A DNA stretch of 64,000 nt from Paenibacillus sp. FSL R7-0273 (GTDB lineage: Bacteria > Bacillota > Bacilli > Paenibacillales > Paenibacillaceae): NCBI RefSeq assembly GCF_000758625.1, contig NZ_CP009283.1, positions 7,210,501-7,274,500 of the forward strand, given 5' to 3'. The position numbers were made by a program, and so were the translations under genes. Shown here piece by piece: positions 44,698-55,677 of the stretch (position 1 is the first letter of the stretch; each line of letters opens with the position of its first letter). The notes beneath the pieces are model-generated. The model was not told the DNA's origin and made no database searches. It saw only the letters and a list, made by a program, of their open reading frames with translations.

Positions 44698-45428
44698 CAC
44701 AGGACCCCGCTTTTGGGACTATGCATCAAATAGCCGAGCCCCCGCCGGGTAAAGATATATTCCGGCTTGCTTGGATTCTCCTCAATTTTCTCTCTCAGGC
44801 GCCGGATCGTAACATCCACGGTCCGCACATCACCGAAATATTCAAATCCCCATACTGCCTGCAGCAGATGCTCCCGTGTCATCACCTTGCCGGCGTGGCG
44901 GATCATATAATAGAGCAGCTCATACTCACGGTGGGTCAGGTCCAGCGGTTCACCGTCCTTATAGACCATGTACATATCCGTATCGACGAACAGCCCGAAA
45001 TGCTGCACGCCCTGCTTGCTCTCAGCCGCCTCATTCAGCGTTCCTGCATTAGCCGGCTTATGCTGGCGGCGCATCTGCGCCTTGACTCTGGCCAGCAGCT
45101 CACGTGTGCTGAAGGGCTTGGTCACATAATCATCCGCACCCAGCTCCAGACCCAGCACCTTATCGATCTCCCCGTCCTTGGCGGTCAGCATAATAATCGG
45201 AATATCGAGATGCGCCTGGCGCACCTCGCGGCATACATCCATTCCGTCCTTGCCGGGAAGCATCAGATCGAGCAGCATCAGATCAGGCCGTTTGGATAGT
45301 GCCAGCTCCACTGCACTGTTGCCGTCAAAAGCGCAGATTACCTCGTAGCCTTCTTTTTCAAGATTGAATTTTAAAATATCAGCAATAGGCTGTTCATCAT
45401 CAACTACCAGAATCGTTCCCATCTGCAT
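44697..45428 (-). CDS. walR: Essential response regulator WalR
   Basis: OmpR-family regulator controlling autolysins and wall synthesis. The receiver has VVDDEQ, phosphoacceptor Asp54 ([11 protein letters not shown]) and Lys in VTKPFS. The C-terminal winged helix includes [17 protein letters not shown] and [15 protein letters not shown]. The ATG is nine bases after AAAGGTGA. It heads walR-walK-yycH-yycI-yycJ, which is preserved as in Bacillus. Confidence 0.97.
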   Translation of the reverse strand: MQMGTILVVDDEQPIADILKFNLEKEGYEVICAFDGNSAVELALSKRPDLMLLDLMLPGKDGMDVCREVRQAHLDIPIIMLTAKDGEIDKVLGLELGADDYVTKPFSTRELLARVKAQMRRQHKPANAGTLNEAAESKQGVQHFGLFVDTDMYMVYKDGEPLDLTHREYELLYYMIRHAGKVMTREHLLQAVWGFEYFGDVRTVDVTIRRLREKIEENPSKPEYIFTRRGLGYLMHSPKSGVL

Positions 45429-45523
45429 ATGCTCAGCTTCACCTTTCTCGCCATACTTTTCATTGATTCCTTTATTTTAACATACCTGTCCTGGCGCCAC
45501 ATCCTACTTCAGGTAAATATAAA

Positions 45524-45548
45524 GCCGCCCGAAACGGCTTCGGACGGC
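45524..45548 (-). terminator. Intrinsic terminator after the M23 peptidase gene
   Basis: GCCGTCCGAA pairs with TTCGGGCGGC (one G-U pair) on the minus strand, followed by TTTATATTT. Confidence 0.8.
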
Positions 45549-45565
45549 TGGATAGAAGGAATGAA

Positions 45566-47113
45566 TTATTTCAGGTATTTCAACGGATTAACTGCTGTAC
45601 CATTCTTGCGGATTTCAAAATGCAGGTGGGTTCCGGTCGAACGCCCCGTGTTGCCCATAATCCCGATTTTGCCGCCCTGCTCAAGTCGCTGTCCCGCAGA
45701 TACCGAGATACTGCGCAGATGGCCGTAATAGGTTACGTACCCGTTCTTGTGATCTACAATTACGACATTGCCGTATCCGCTCTGCACACCTGCAAAGGTT
45801 ACAGTTCCGGCATCAGCCGCTTTGATCGTACGGTTACCGGATACAAGGTCGATCCCTTTATGGGCACGCCCCCACCGCTCTCCGAAGCTGCTGGATAACG
45901 TTGCACCGCTGACCGGCCAGGCAAACATCCCTGTTCCCTCACCGACAACCTTGGTTCCCTGATAGACGACCTCCGGCAGCGATGCCTGCAGCACCGTCTG
46001 TCCCAGCCACTCTTCTTTGACAACCAGGCCGTTCTCCTTCGTCAGCCGGTACTGCATCTCCTTAAGCCCGGTTTGGCCTGGACGCACAACCTTCCGCTTC
46101 CCGGCAACCAGCTGATCGCTTGTACGCACGATAACCTCAGGCTCGGTAACCACCTGCTCTGTTACCTGCTCAACGGTTACAACGGTAAGCTCGGGCTGCG
46201 GTACCGTCAGCTGCAGCTCATCCCCGATCTGCAAAGTGAGCTCTTTTACCGCAGGGTTATTACGGAAAATATCAGCCTGCGTAATACTGAACCGCTTGGC
46301 AATTCCGGAAACCGTATCGCCTTCCTGTACGGTATAGACCAGCGGCTCTTCCTTGCCTTCAGTCAGCGCCTTAACGGCTTCGTCCACTGTCAGCACCTTG
46401 TTCGGATCAGCCTTGACCGGAACGATAGTCACGTCCTCCTCAATGGAGGCTGAATCTGCCTGCCCCGCATTGGTCGGGGCTGCTGTCTTGCTGGTGGCTG
46501 CCGTTCTCTTCAGCTGTGCGCCTGCCGGCTCTGCTGCCTCCGGCAGATAATGAGCCTTAACGCCCTGCAGTACGGCACTTGCCGTCTCCTGGTCTTTCAC
46601 AATCCCGATAGACTTGCCGTCCACAGTCAATTGTACGCCAACGGCATAAGCCTTGAGCATGCCGTCCAGCTTGTCCAGTGTAGCTGCACTATCCACTTCA
46701 GGCTTATAAGCCTGCTCCTCTTCGGTAGTGATGCCCTCTGTCTGCAGCACCATTACGGAATCAGGATACTTGGTTTGGTATTCCTCACGCTTCTGATCGA
46801 ACAGCTGGTTCAGCTCAGATTGCTGGCTGATCTTTCCGATTTCCTCGCCCTTTACCATGACCTTGTAATAAGTTACTGTATTTGCGGTTACATACTTCTT
46901 CTCCGCCCCGATCAGGAAGGCGGACAGCAGCACCAGTCCGGCAGATGCCGCAATCCAGGAACGCCGTAATCTGCGCGGCTTCGGTTCCTGATGAAAGACA
47001 TTAGCTTCGCCGGTGGCACGGATGCCCTGTTGACTCTCTGCTCCGGATACTGCGGATGTCTTATCGCTGCCCCGCAGCTTCCCCATCCGGCGCATGAACT
47101 TAAATCCATTCAT
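45566..47113 (-). CDS. Cell-wall M23 metallopeptidase with LysM and G5 domains
   Basis: A membrane-anchored or exported peptidoglycan endopeptidase. From ATG 47113 (515 residues) it has a cytoplasmic start, a hydrophobic segment (SWIAASAGLVLLSAFLIGA), a coiled region, then a LysM (YTVQEGDTVSGIAKRF ... LQIGDELQL). A G5-like domain (VEQVTEQVVTEPEVIVRTSD) is followed by the M23 domain with RAHKGIDL and GTHLHFEI zinc ligands. AAAGGGAG precedes the start. Its location directly upstream of walR suggests a wall-remodelling partner of that pathway. Confidence 0.92.
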   Translation of the reverse strand: MNGFKFMRRMGKLRGSDKTSAVSGAESQQGIRATGEANVFHQEPKPRRLRRSWIAASAGLVLLSAFLIGAEKKYVTANTVTYYKVMVKGEEIGKISQQSELNQLFDQKREEYQTKYPDSVMVLQTEGITTEEEQAYKPEVDSAATLDKLDGMLKAYAVGVQLTVDGKSIGIVKDQETASAVLQGVKAHYLPEAAEPAGAQLKRTAATSKTAAPTNAGQADSASIEEDVTIVPVKADPNKVLTVDEAVKALTEGKEEPLVYTVQEGDTVSGIAKRFSITQADIFRNNPAVKELTLQIGDELQLTVPQPELTVVTVEQVTEQVVTEPEVIVRTSDQLVAGKRKVVRPGQTGLKEMQYRLTKENGLVVKEEWLGQTVLQASLPEVVYQGTKVVGEGTGMFAWPVSGATLSSSFGERWGRAHKGIDLVSGNRTIKAADAGTVTFAGVQSGYGNVVIVDHKNGYVTYYGHLRSISVSAGQRLEQGGKIGIMGNTGRSTGTHLHFEIRKNGTAVNPLKYLK

Positions 47114-47144
47114 GAAACTCTCCCTTTCAATCCGCCCGTTCAGT

Positions 47145-47354
47145 CCGCTTCTAGAAGCGGTCAAGCTTGTTATGCGACCCCTTTTATATATTCTGCTGCA
47201 TCCAGTTCTCTATTTGTACGTTAGTGTGAATGATCGTTGTTGTTGGTTATAAATAATGCCGTGAAACTTAATCATTTTGTCCCTAAAAAGGTTACAAAAA
47301 ATTAACCCCTTCTAGTCCTTTTTTACTGTACCATAGCCGGGAGAAAAATTTCAA
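47145..47354 (-). promoter_or_regulatory. Promoter and roughly 200-nt leader of the M23 gene
   Basis: TTGAAA (47349-47354), an 18-bp spacer and TACAGT (47325-47330) form a promoter. The leader to the ATG is about 200 nt and holds GGTT/AACC near its 5' end and a perfect 16-bp palindrome (CCGCTTCTAGAAGCGG, 47145-47160). No known riboswitch was recognised. No full WalR box (two TGTWAH) was found. Confidence 0.5.
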
Positions 47355-47370
47355 CTTTGTGTACATGGCA

Positions 47371-47393
47371 AAACCCGCCTTTATCGCGGGTTT
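47371..47393. terminator. Intrinsic terminator after the 47.5-kb gene
   Basis: AAACCCGC and GCGGGTTT form an 8-bp stem with T-runs on both strands, 60 bp past the stop of the next upstream minus gene. Confidence 0.8.
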
Positions 47394-47453
47394 TTATCGA
47401 TATTATGCGGTTTAAACAGGTCTGCTGTGTCCAAAAAGTGACAATTTTTGATA

Positions 47454-48086
47454 TTATGGATTGCCGGCAGGATCCGGTGTAAGCATTTTCATTAGCAGCT
47501 CATATTCATCCTGATTTACGTATTTGGCAATAACCTCCTGTATTTCCTTAACCTCTGTTTCCGTTAAACCATCCTCCATAGCTGTAGAGATCGACTGCAT
47601 CTCCTCCTGCGGAAGCTTAGTCATCAAAATATTAAAGATGCCCACCTTATCCTCTTCCGGTATGTTATCCTTCATCTCACTCATGTCACCGGGTGTCATT
47701 ACAAGCTGCCCGTCCAAATTGCCTGTATCAGTATCCTCTTCAGCTGCCGGCTGTCCCATAACAGCTAATGCATCCTCAGGCACTTTCTCCTCTACCGGCT
47801 TGTCACTGTCTGGAGCAGGAGTACCTTCCTTGTTCTCTTTGTCGCTATCTGCAGCAGGCTCCTTAGTCTGGCCTGCGGTACTGCCCGGGTCAGTCTTTGC
47901 GTTCATTCCGGTCAGACTTTTGACGAACCCGCCGATGCCCGGCGCCGGGCTGTCCAGCTTAATATCAAAGCTTGCCAGAACAGACTGAATATAGGTGTTC
48001 ACTACATAGGCAGTGGTCAATACCGACAATGCACTGGCCAGGACAACGATCAGGCACACACCGGTTGCATATTTAACGATTTTCAT
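47454..48086 (-). CDS. Hypothetical membrane-anchored protein
   Basis: A 210-residue protein with one N-terminal membrane helix (ATGVCLIVVLASALSVLTTAYVV), a low-complexity acidic Pro/Glu/Asp/Lys linker (about 60-115) and a helical C-terminal domain (LPQEEMQSISTAMEDGLTE and QDEYELLMKML). ATG 48086 is preferred because GGGGAG lies eight bases upstream; an ATG two codons earlier is too close. The family is not recognised. Its position between purA and a wall peptidase suggests an envelope role, which is only a guess. Confidence 0.75.
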   Translation of the reverse strand: MKIVKYATGVCLIVVLASALSVLTTAYVVNTYIQSVLASFDIKLDSPAPGIGGFVKSLTGMNAKTDPGSTAGQTKEPAADSDKENKEGTPAPDSDKPVEEKVPEDALAVMGQPAAEEDTDTGNLDGQLVMTPGDMSEMKDNIPEEDKVGIFNILMTKLPQEEMQSISTAMEDGLTETEVKEIQEVIAKYVNQDEYELLMKMLTPDPAGNP

Positions 48087-48256
48087 CTTCATCTCTCCCC
48101 TTGCACTCTCTCACTTCCAGTATTGACCATAAAATGCGGGGAGAAACATGAAATGTATAGCCGGGAAGGATTAATTGGCCGAAAAAGGGCATACCAAACA
48201 GCCCAGCAAAGCGGGGCCCCGGTAGGTCTATTCATTCCTGATATTTAAAAAACATA

Positions 48257-48280
48257 TCAAAAAAGACCCCCGCAGGGGTC
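48257..48280 (-). terminator. Intrinsic terminator after purA
   Basis: On the minus strand GACCCC pairs with GGGGTC, followed by TTTTTT, 26 bp past the purA stop. Confidence 0.85.
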
Positions 48281-48305
48281 CTTTAATGGTAAACGTAAAC
48301 AGCTA

Positions 48306-49790
<1,485 letters not shown>

Positions 49791-49805
49791 ATTGCGCATA
49801 ATTCC

Positions 49806-51167
49806 CTAGCCTGCAAACGGTTCGGAGTGCGCCCGCTCGTAGTTGACGAACTTGTTAAAGTTCTTCAGGAATACAAGCTCCACGGTGCCTACGGGGCCGT
49901 TACGCTGCTTGGCAATAATAATTTCAATGATATTCTTCTTCTCCGTGTCCTGGTTATAGTAATCATCACGGTACAGGAAGGCTACGATATCCGCATCCTG
50001 CTCGATCGAACCGGATTCACGAAGGTCACTCATCATCGGGCGCTTATCCTGGCGCTGCTCCACACCGCGGCTGAGCTGGGACAGGGCAATGACCGGCACA
50101 TCCAGCTCACGGGCTATCTGCTTCAGGGTACGGGAGATCTCAGAGACCTCCTGCTGGCGGTTCTCGCCGGCTTTACCGCGGCCCTGAATCAGCTGCAGAT
50201 AGTCAATGACGATCATGCCGAGACCTTTTTCCTTCTTCAGCCTGCGGCATTTGGCGCGGATATCGGTAACTGTAATTCCGGGCGTATCATCAATGTAAAT
50301 TTCCGACTCACCCAGGGCCTGGATGCCCATCGTCAGCTTGGACCAGTCATCATCATTCTTGAATTCACCCGTACGCATAATGTTGGCATCCAGATTAGCT
50401 TCGGCGCAGATCATACGCTGGACCAGCTGCGCCGCCGACATTTCCAGACTGAAGATCGCTACAGTCTCTTTGGCCCGGACCGCTACATTCTGGCATATAT
50501 TCAGTGCAAACGCCGTCTTGCCGACAGAAGGGCGGGCAGCAACAATGATCAGGTCATTGCGCTGAAAGCCGTTAGTCATATGGTCAAGATCCACGAAGCC
50601 GCTCGGAATCCCCGAGGTGCCACCCTTATTCTGATGGAGCAATTCCACCCGGTCGAATACTTCCATTACTACATCACGGATAGCAATGAAGCCGCTGCCG
50701 CTCCGGCGGTTGGAGATTTCCAGGATGCGCCGCTCGGCATCACTCAGCATGATGCCTACATCCTCGCCGCCGGTATAGCCCTCGCTGACAATCTGCGTCG
50801 CTGTGCGGATAAGCCGCCGCAGCATCGCCTTTTCTTCAATGATCTGGGCATAGTAGTCCACATTGGCTGCGGTCGGCACTGCATGGGCCAGCTTAGCCAA
50901 ATAGCTGACACCGCCGATATCCTCAAGCTCCCCCTTATCCTGCAGCCGGGAGGTCAGTGTAATCAGGTCAATCGGCTGGCTCTCTTCTCCGAGCTGCACC
51001 ATCGCCTCAAAGATCATCTGATGCGGTTTGTCGTAGAAGTCTTCGGTGTTCACCCGCTCCATCGCCGTAATCAGCGCTTCATCATTCAGCAGAACAGCGC
51101 CTAATACAGCCTGCTCCGCTTCCAGGTTCTGCGGGGGAATCCGATCGAAAAAGAGATCTCCGCCCAT
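49806..51167 (-). CDS. dnaB: Replicative DNA helicase
   Basis: Hexameric helicase that unwinds DNA at the replication fork (named dnaC in B. subtilis). The N-terminal domain starts RIPPQNLEAEQAVLGAVLL. The RecA-like ATPase has Walker A ARPSVGKTAFALN, followed by FSLEMSA and a Walker B region GMIVIDYLQLI. The 453 residues match. The ATG begins one base after the rplI stop, inside an operon with gdpP, rplI and probably yybS. No intein is present. Confidence 0.97.
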   Translation of the reverse strand: MGGDLFFDRIPPQNLEAEQAVLGAVLLNDEALITAMERVNTEDFYDKPHQMIFEAMVQLGEESQPIDLITLTSRLQDKGELEDIGGVSYLAKLAHAVPTAANVDYYAQIIEEKAMLRRLIRTATQIVSEGYTGGEDVGIMLSDAERRILEISNRRSGSGFIAIRDVVMEVFDRVELLHQNKGGTSGIPSGFVDLDHMTNGFQRNDLIIVAARPSVGKTAFALNICQNVAVRAKETVAIFSLEMSAAQLVQRMICAEANLDANIMRTGEFKNDDDWSKLTMGIQALGESEIYIDDTPGITVTDIRAKCRRLKKEKGLGMIVIDYLQLIQGRGKAGENRQQEVSEISRTLKQIARELDVPVIALSQLSRGVEQRQDKRPMMSDLRESGSIEQDADIVAFLYRDDYYNQDTEKKNIIEIIIAKQRNGPVGTVELVFLKNFNKFVNYERAHSEPFAG

Positions 51168-51168
51168 T

Positions 51169-51615
51169 TTACTCCTCCGTTACCTGAACCGTGAGGTTAG
51201 CCTTTACTTCAGTGTGCAGCTTCACATGAATCTGGAATTTACCGACATGGCGGATCGGATCATTCAGCTCAATCTTGCGCTTGTCAATTACGATACCCTG
51301 GGTGGCTGCCAGTGTCTCAGCAATCTGCTTGCTGGTAATAGCCCCGAACAGACGGCCGCCTTCACCGGATTTCGCTTTTAACGTCAGTGTCAGCTCGTCC
51401 AGCTTCTTGCCAAGCTGTACAGCCTCCTCTTTCTCCTGCTCCTTCTTGCGCAGCTCTGCAGCAGCCTGGTTCTCCAGGGTCTTTACATTACCCTCCGTAG
51501 CCGGACGCACGAGTCCGCGCGGCAGCAGGAAGTTAGTTGCATAGCCTTCCGATACCTCTTTAACCTGTCCTTTTTTGCCTTGACCCTTAACATCCTTTAA
51601 GAAAATGACCTTCAT
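51169..51615 (-). CDS. rplI: 50S ribosomal protein L9
   Basis: Structural protein of the large subunit that bridges neighbouring ribosomes. The 148 residues include [18 protein letters not shown] and [16 protein letters not shown], both diagnostic. The ATG overlaps the gdpP stop by four bases, a coupling conserved in Bacilli. Confidence 0.97.
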   Translation of the reverse strand: MKVIFLKDVKGQGKKGQVKEVSEGYATNFLLPRGLVRPATEGNVKTLENQAAAELRKKEQEKEEAVQLGKKLDELTLTLKAKSGEGGRLFGAITSKQIAETLAATQGIVIDKRKIELNDPIRHVGKFQIHVKLHTEVKANLTVQVTEE

Positions 51616-53621
51616 TCGAACAGCCCCTCTTTCGCTTCAATTTCAGCCAGCACTTCCAGCAGTCTGGCCTCTGCTTCCTTACAGGTTCCTTCAAGCTGCA
51701 CAGCCGCGTTGGACAGATGCCCCCCGCCGCCCAGCTTTTCCATCACAACCTGCACATTCATTCTGCCGAGTGAACGGGCACTGATGCCGATCAGGCCGTC
51801 AGGCCGCTCGCTGATGACAAAGGATGCCACCACATTCGTCATGCCGAGCAGAGTATCGGCAGTTTGGGCAATGAGCAGCTGGGGAATTTTCATCCCCGGT
51901 GCAGTTACAACCAGCGCTATGTGATCATATACCATCCGCGCATGCTTGATAATTTCAGCTTTGGAGATATACTCCTGCAGATCCTCCTTCAGCATACGCT
52001 GAATCAGGATGGTGTCTGCTCCGATCCGCCGCAGGAAGCCTGCCGCCTCAAACGTGCGTGATCCCGTATGGAGAGCAAAATGCTTTGTATCGACCGTTAT
52101 TCCGGCCAGCAGCATTGTTGCCTCCAGCGGGGTCAGCTTGATTTTGTCGTGGATATACTGCAGCAGCTCTGTTACCAGCTCACAGGTCGAGGAAGCATAC
52201 GGCTCCAGATAGACCAGCACCGCATCATTAATGAACTCCTCACCCCTCCGGTGATGGTCGACCACAACGATCCGGCTGGCATACTGCACAAGCCTCGGCT
52301 CCATCGTCATAGAAGCTTTATGGGTATCTACAACGATCAGCAGGGTATGCTCAGTCATAATCTGCAGTGCCTGCTCTGTACTGATAAAGCTCCGGTGCAG
52401 ATCCTCATCCCGCTTAATCTGCTCCATCATCCGGGTAATGGAGGGATTCGGCCCCTCCAGGACGATACTCGCTTCCACATTGTACATCTGCGCCGCCTTA
52501 AGCAGGCCGATTGAAGCACCGATCGCATCGATGTCCGGCGTGCGGTGGCCCATAATCAGCACCTTGTCGCTCTCCTGCATCAGATCGCGCAGTGCATGGG
52601 CAATGACTCTGGCCCGGACTCTGGTCCGCTTCTCGGCGGCATTGCTCTTGCCCCCGTAGAAGGACAGCCGCTGCCCGGCCTTTACTGCAGCCTGGTCACC
52701 GCCGCGTCCAAGCGCCATATCCAGGCTGGACTGCGCCAATGCCCCCAGCTCACTGGCGGATTCTGAGCCGTACGCCAGGCCGATGCTTAATGTCATCGGC
52801 ACCTTAAGATCAGCTGTCATTTCGCGCACCTCATCAAGGATCACAAAACGGCTCTCCTCCAGCGCCTGCAGACTGCGGTGATTGAGCAGCATAAGATACC
52901 GCTCCGAAGACAGTCTCCGCAAATACACCTCGAACTGCTTGCTCCACTCTGTAATCTCACTGGCTACCTTGGCAATCAGCGAGGTGCGCTGCTGGTCATC
53001 CATGCCCTGGGCTGCCTCATCAAGATTGTCCATCATGACAATGCCGATAGCCAGCTTCTCTTCCTCATAACGCTCACGAAGCACAACAAGCTCCGTAATA
53101 TCGTACAGGTACAGCATCCGCTCACTGGGGATCATTACAGCCTGATAATACCGGTCATCTACACTGATCTCCTGTCTGATATCCTTCAGTGTGCCGGCAT
53201 CCCTGGCGGCCTCGCGCTTAACAGGTCCCCCGCCGGCCAGTGCAGGCACGATGTCCGGAAGCAGCTCCTGGAGCTCCTCACCCACCAGCGTCTTACGGCT
53301 GAAGATTTCACTGGCGTTGCGGTTATGCCACTCTACAGTACGGTCTTCACTGTACAGGATGATACCCAGCGGAAGCTGGCTGACTGCCTCACCCTCGACC
53401 CGCTTAATCCGGAAGGACAGCCCGTTGATATACTCAACCAGATTGCGCCGGAAGGAGAGCTCCGCCTGCAGCATAGAGAAGCACAGTGTGCCTGCCAGAA
53501 ACAGGCTGGCTACACCCAGAACCCAGTTATAGCTGCTGACGATGATAATAAGGACCAGCATCAGCAGGAACGCCCATACGGTATGATAGCCGTGCCAGCG
53601 TCTTTGCAGAAATTTAGGCAT
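51612..53621 (-). CDS. gdpP: c-di-AMP phosphodiesterase GdpP
   Basis: Membrane enzyme that degrades cyclic di-AMP and so tunes potassium, osmotic and wall stress responses. Two N-terminal helices ([30 protein letters not shown]) are followed by a PAS-like domain and a degenerate GGDEF domain, then DHH/DHHA1. Catalytic motifs [27 protein letters not shown] and [10 protein letters not shown] are intact. The 669 residues are typical. It is co-directional with rplI and dnaB. Confidence 0.95.
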   Translation of the reverse strand: MPKFLQRRWHGYHTVWAFLLMLVLIIIVSSYNWVLGVASLFLAGTLCFSMLQAELSFRRNLVEYINGLSFRIKRVEGEAVSQLPLGIILYSEDRTVEWHNRNASEIFSRKTLVGEELQELLPDIVPALAGGGPVKREAARDAGTLKDIRQEISVDDRYYQAVMIPSERMLYLYDITELVVLRERYEEEKLAIGIVMMDNLDEAAQGMDDQQRTSLIAKVASEITEWSKQFEVYLRRLSSERYLMLLNHRSLQALEESRFVILDEVREMTADLKVPMTLSIGLAYGSESASELGALAQSSLDMALGRGGDQAAVKAGQRLSFYGGKSNAAEKRTRVRARVIAHALRDLMQESDKVLIMGHRTPDIDAIGASIGLLKAAQMYNVEASIVLEGPNPSITRMMEQIKRDEDLHRSFISTEQALQIMTEHTLLIVVDTHKASMTMEPRLVQYASRIVVVDHHRRGEEFINDAVLVYLEPYASSTCELVTELLQYIHDKIKLTPLEATMLLAGITVDTKHFALHTGSRTFEAAGFLRRIGADTILIQRMLKEDLQEYISKAEIIKHARMVYDHIALVVTAPGMKIPQLLIAQTADTLLGMTNVVASFVISERPDGLIGISARSLGRMNVQVVMEKLGGGGHLSNAAVQLEGTCKEAEARLLEVLAEIEAKEGLFE

Positions 53622-53632
53622 GACCTCTCACC

Positions 53633-54550
53633 CTATCGTTTCGATTTCTTCACAAGCTCCCGCAGCGGGAACGCGATGTCGATAACCCCGATAATCCAGA
53701 GCCCCGGCACCCATAGCACCAGCAGCGACAGCAGGATCGCCACAACCTTGCTCCACTTGAGCTCATGGACAATATAGAACATGAATCCGATAGTCTGAAT
53801 GATAAACACAGCCTGAAGCAGCGGAAGCAGGTTCGCGCTGATCATCGGCATAAAGCCGCTGTCTGAGTTCCCGAAGATAAAGGTAATCACAACACCAATC
53901 AGATAATACCAGATAAACGATCTCGAAAGTCTCCAGTCCCGTGCAGGCTTCAGCCTTGGGACCGCATATTCCATACTGTTCAGAATAGGCCGGACAATGG
54001 AGTGGGTAATAACGGCCATGATAAAGGAGCTTATAATCAGTGTGATAGGAATGACCTGAATGGTCCGGAAGCTGATATCACTTATGTCCTTGGAGGTAAG
54101 AACAAACTCGCTTGCCAGCGGATTGCCTGTGCCCAGGTCAGCGAACATGGCCGCAACCATTTCCACTGTATCGGTTATATAGCTGGACAGGTCGAAATTG
54201 AACAGCGCCACTCCTACAACCAGCAGCAGCAAAAACTCACCCAGGATGGTTACAGTTCCGGCAAGGATGGTGGACAGCGCCGAGGCGCGTTTCTTGTACC
54301 AGCGTCCCATAACGAGCGCAGGGATCAGAAAATAGAGCGCTAACAGTACATAAACGGGTGTAATCAGGCCTACAATCAGTAAAACGGGCAACAGATGCAG
54401 AATAAACTGTTTAGTGTTCAGGGTTGTGAACAGCACTACAGCCGGAATAGTCAGAAACAATGTAGTAATGATTAGCAGCGGAGTCGATAAAGATAGCAGC
54501 AGCAGTAAGTATGCAACGCTCCATGCCACAGATGTCCAGCGGAATTTCAA
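53633..54550 (-). CDS. YybS-like DUF2232 membrane protein
   Basis: An integral membrane protein of 305 residues with about eight hydrophobic segments (e.g. VAYLLLLLSLSTPLLIITTLF) and unknown function. The position directly before gdpP matches Bacillus yybS, which is how it was identified. The start is TTG 54550, eight bases after AGAGGTG. Confidence 0.85.
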   Translation of the reverse strand: MKFRWTSVAWSVAYLLLLLSLSTPLLIITTLFLTIPAVVLFTTLNTKQFILHLLPVLLIVGLITPVYVLLALYFLIPALVMGRWYKKRASALSTILAGTVTILGEFLLLLVVGVALFNFDLSSYITDTVEMVAAMFADLGTGNPLASEFVLTSKDISDISFRTIQVIPITLIISSFIMAVITHSIVRPILNSMEYAVPRLKPARDWRLSRSFIWYYLIGVVITFIFGNSDSGFMPMISANLLPLLQAVFIIQTIGFMFYIVHELKWSKVVAILLSLLVLWVPGLWIIGVIDIAFPLRELVKKSKR

Positions 54551-54556
54551 CAGTTT

Positions 54557-54868
54557 TCACCTCTTACGCATATGTTCTTCTAGTGCAGATATATCCTGGT
54601 ACCATTCTTCAAGCTGATGCCCCTCCTGCTTGTGCTTCCTCAGCTTCTCCAGCAGCAGGTCATCAAGCTCACGGTAAGGGAGACCCAGCCGGCGCCCCAG
54701 TATATAAGAGCTCATAATCAGACTGGCCAGACTGTCGCCGACCCGGGCGGTACTGCCTTCCCAGAGTGCCTTAAACAGCCGTGACACCTGGTCAATCACT
54801 TCGGTCTTTAACCACTCAATTACCTTGGCGCGTTTGGCCACATCCAGATCCTTCGGCACATTGGGCAT
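54557..54868 (-). CDS. MazG-like protein
   Basis: A 103-residue helical protein resembling the MazG-like nucleotide-pyrophosphohydrolase group. WLKTEVIDQVSRLFKALWEG and a Leu-rich ELDDLLLEKLRKH helix are visible. The full EExxE...ExxD metal motif of active MazG enzymes is not clear, so activity is doubtful. GGAGGTAGAGAG precedes the ATG. It lies 6 bp before yybS, so it probably starts the yybS-gdpP-rplI-dnaB transcript. Confidence 0.75.
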   Translation of the reverse strand: MPNVPKDLDVAKRAKVIEWLKTEVIDQVSRLFKALWEGSTARVGDSLASLIMSSYILGRRLGLPYRELDDLLLEKLRKHKQEGHQLEEWYQDISALEEHMRKR

Positions 54869-54986
54869 ATCTCTCTACCTCCGGCAAAAAGCATTATTCT
54901 CCATTATAGCATAAATATTTCGCGGTCACACAAGGCCCCCGCCCCTTAAGGCCTACTGCCCTGCAGCCCTTCAAAACAGCCTCTTC

Positions 54987-55028
54987 AAAAAAGGCCCGCA
55001 TTCCGTTACCGCCGGAAATACAGGCCTT
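54987..55028 (-). terminator. Intrinsic terminator after the CBS gene
   Basis: AAGGCC/GGCCTT outer stem with an inner TTCCG/CGGAA stem and six Ts on the minus strand. Confidence 0.75.
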
Positions 55029-55069
55029 GGTGCACCGTTTGCTTTTAATACTGCCGGACTGCCGGAAAG

Positions 55070-55501
55070 TTACAATGATTCCTGTGCCTGCGACTGCCGT
55101 GAGACAACCTTCTCGCAGTATTCAATAATCTGGCTCCGGCGGACAATGCCGATAAACCGGTTCATATCGTCGACCACCGGCACAAAGTTTTGCACCTTAG
55201 CCAAATTAATCAGATCTTCCATATCCGCATCAATGGAGACCGGCAGATTATTCATCCGCAGCGGAACATCCTTAAGCAGAAATTTGGAAGCATTCTCAAA
55301 AGTGACCGTACCACCCGAATCCTTCATGTACCATAGCAGATCACCCTCTGTCACGGTCCCGGCATATTCTCCGTTTCTGTTCAGAATCGGAACTGCCGTA
55401 TAGCGGTGAAATTCCATCCTCTCCAGAGTCTGGCGCAGCGTAGAATCCAGTGTAACGCAGGCCACCTCCTGCTTAGGAAGTAAAAAAAACGCAATATTCA
55501 T
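55070..55501 (-). CDS. CBS-domain pair protein
   Basis: A 143-residue protein with two CBS domains and no other module, a common ligand-binding unit for adenosine nucleotides. The first repeat ends RYTAVPILNRNGEYAGTVTEGDLLW and the second ends NFVPVVDDMNRFIGIVRRSQIIEY. ATG 55501 is chosen because GAGGAGG lies eight bases upstream; an upstream frame to 55555 adds 18 unconserved residues. It is a possible c-di-AMP or ATP sensor near gdpP (inference). Confidence 0.85.
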   Translation of the reverse strand: MNIAFFLLPKQEVACVTLDSTLRQTLERMEFHRYTAVPILNRNGEYAGTVTEGDLLWYMKDSGGTVTFENASKFLLKDVPLRMNNLPVSIDADMEDLINLAKVQNFVPVVDDMNRFIGIVRRSQIIEYCEKVVSRQSQAQESL

Positions 55502-55614
55502 CTCCTGATCCTCCTCAAAGAATTCCGAAGGAATTAACCCTGCTTCTAAGGGCACCCGTAATAATACGCATTACCCGGCAAGTAGTTCCACTTCATTATA
55601 CCATGAAGACAGTA

Positions 55615-55652
55615 AACAGCAGCCACTAACATTACACATGGCTGCTGTTTTT
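55615..55652. terminator. Hairpin between LCP and CBS genes
   Basis: AACAGCAGCC and GGCTGCTGTT form a 10-bp stem. The T-run is strongest on the plus strand, but on the minus strand TTTACTG follows, so it may end the LCP transcript less efficiently. Confidence 0.6.
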
Positions 55653-55677
55653 ATAAAGGCTGTGAACTTCCGGGCAG

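Noticed and set aside
47165..47320. WalR binding box upstream of the M23 peptidase
   Set aside because: Only one TGTAAC half-site is present; the second half at the required spacing is missing.
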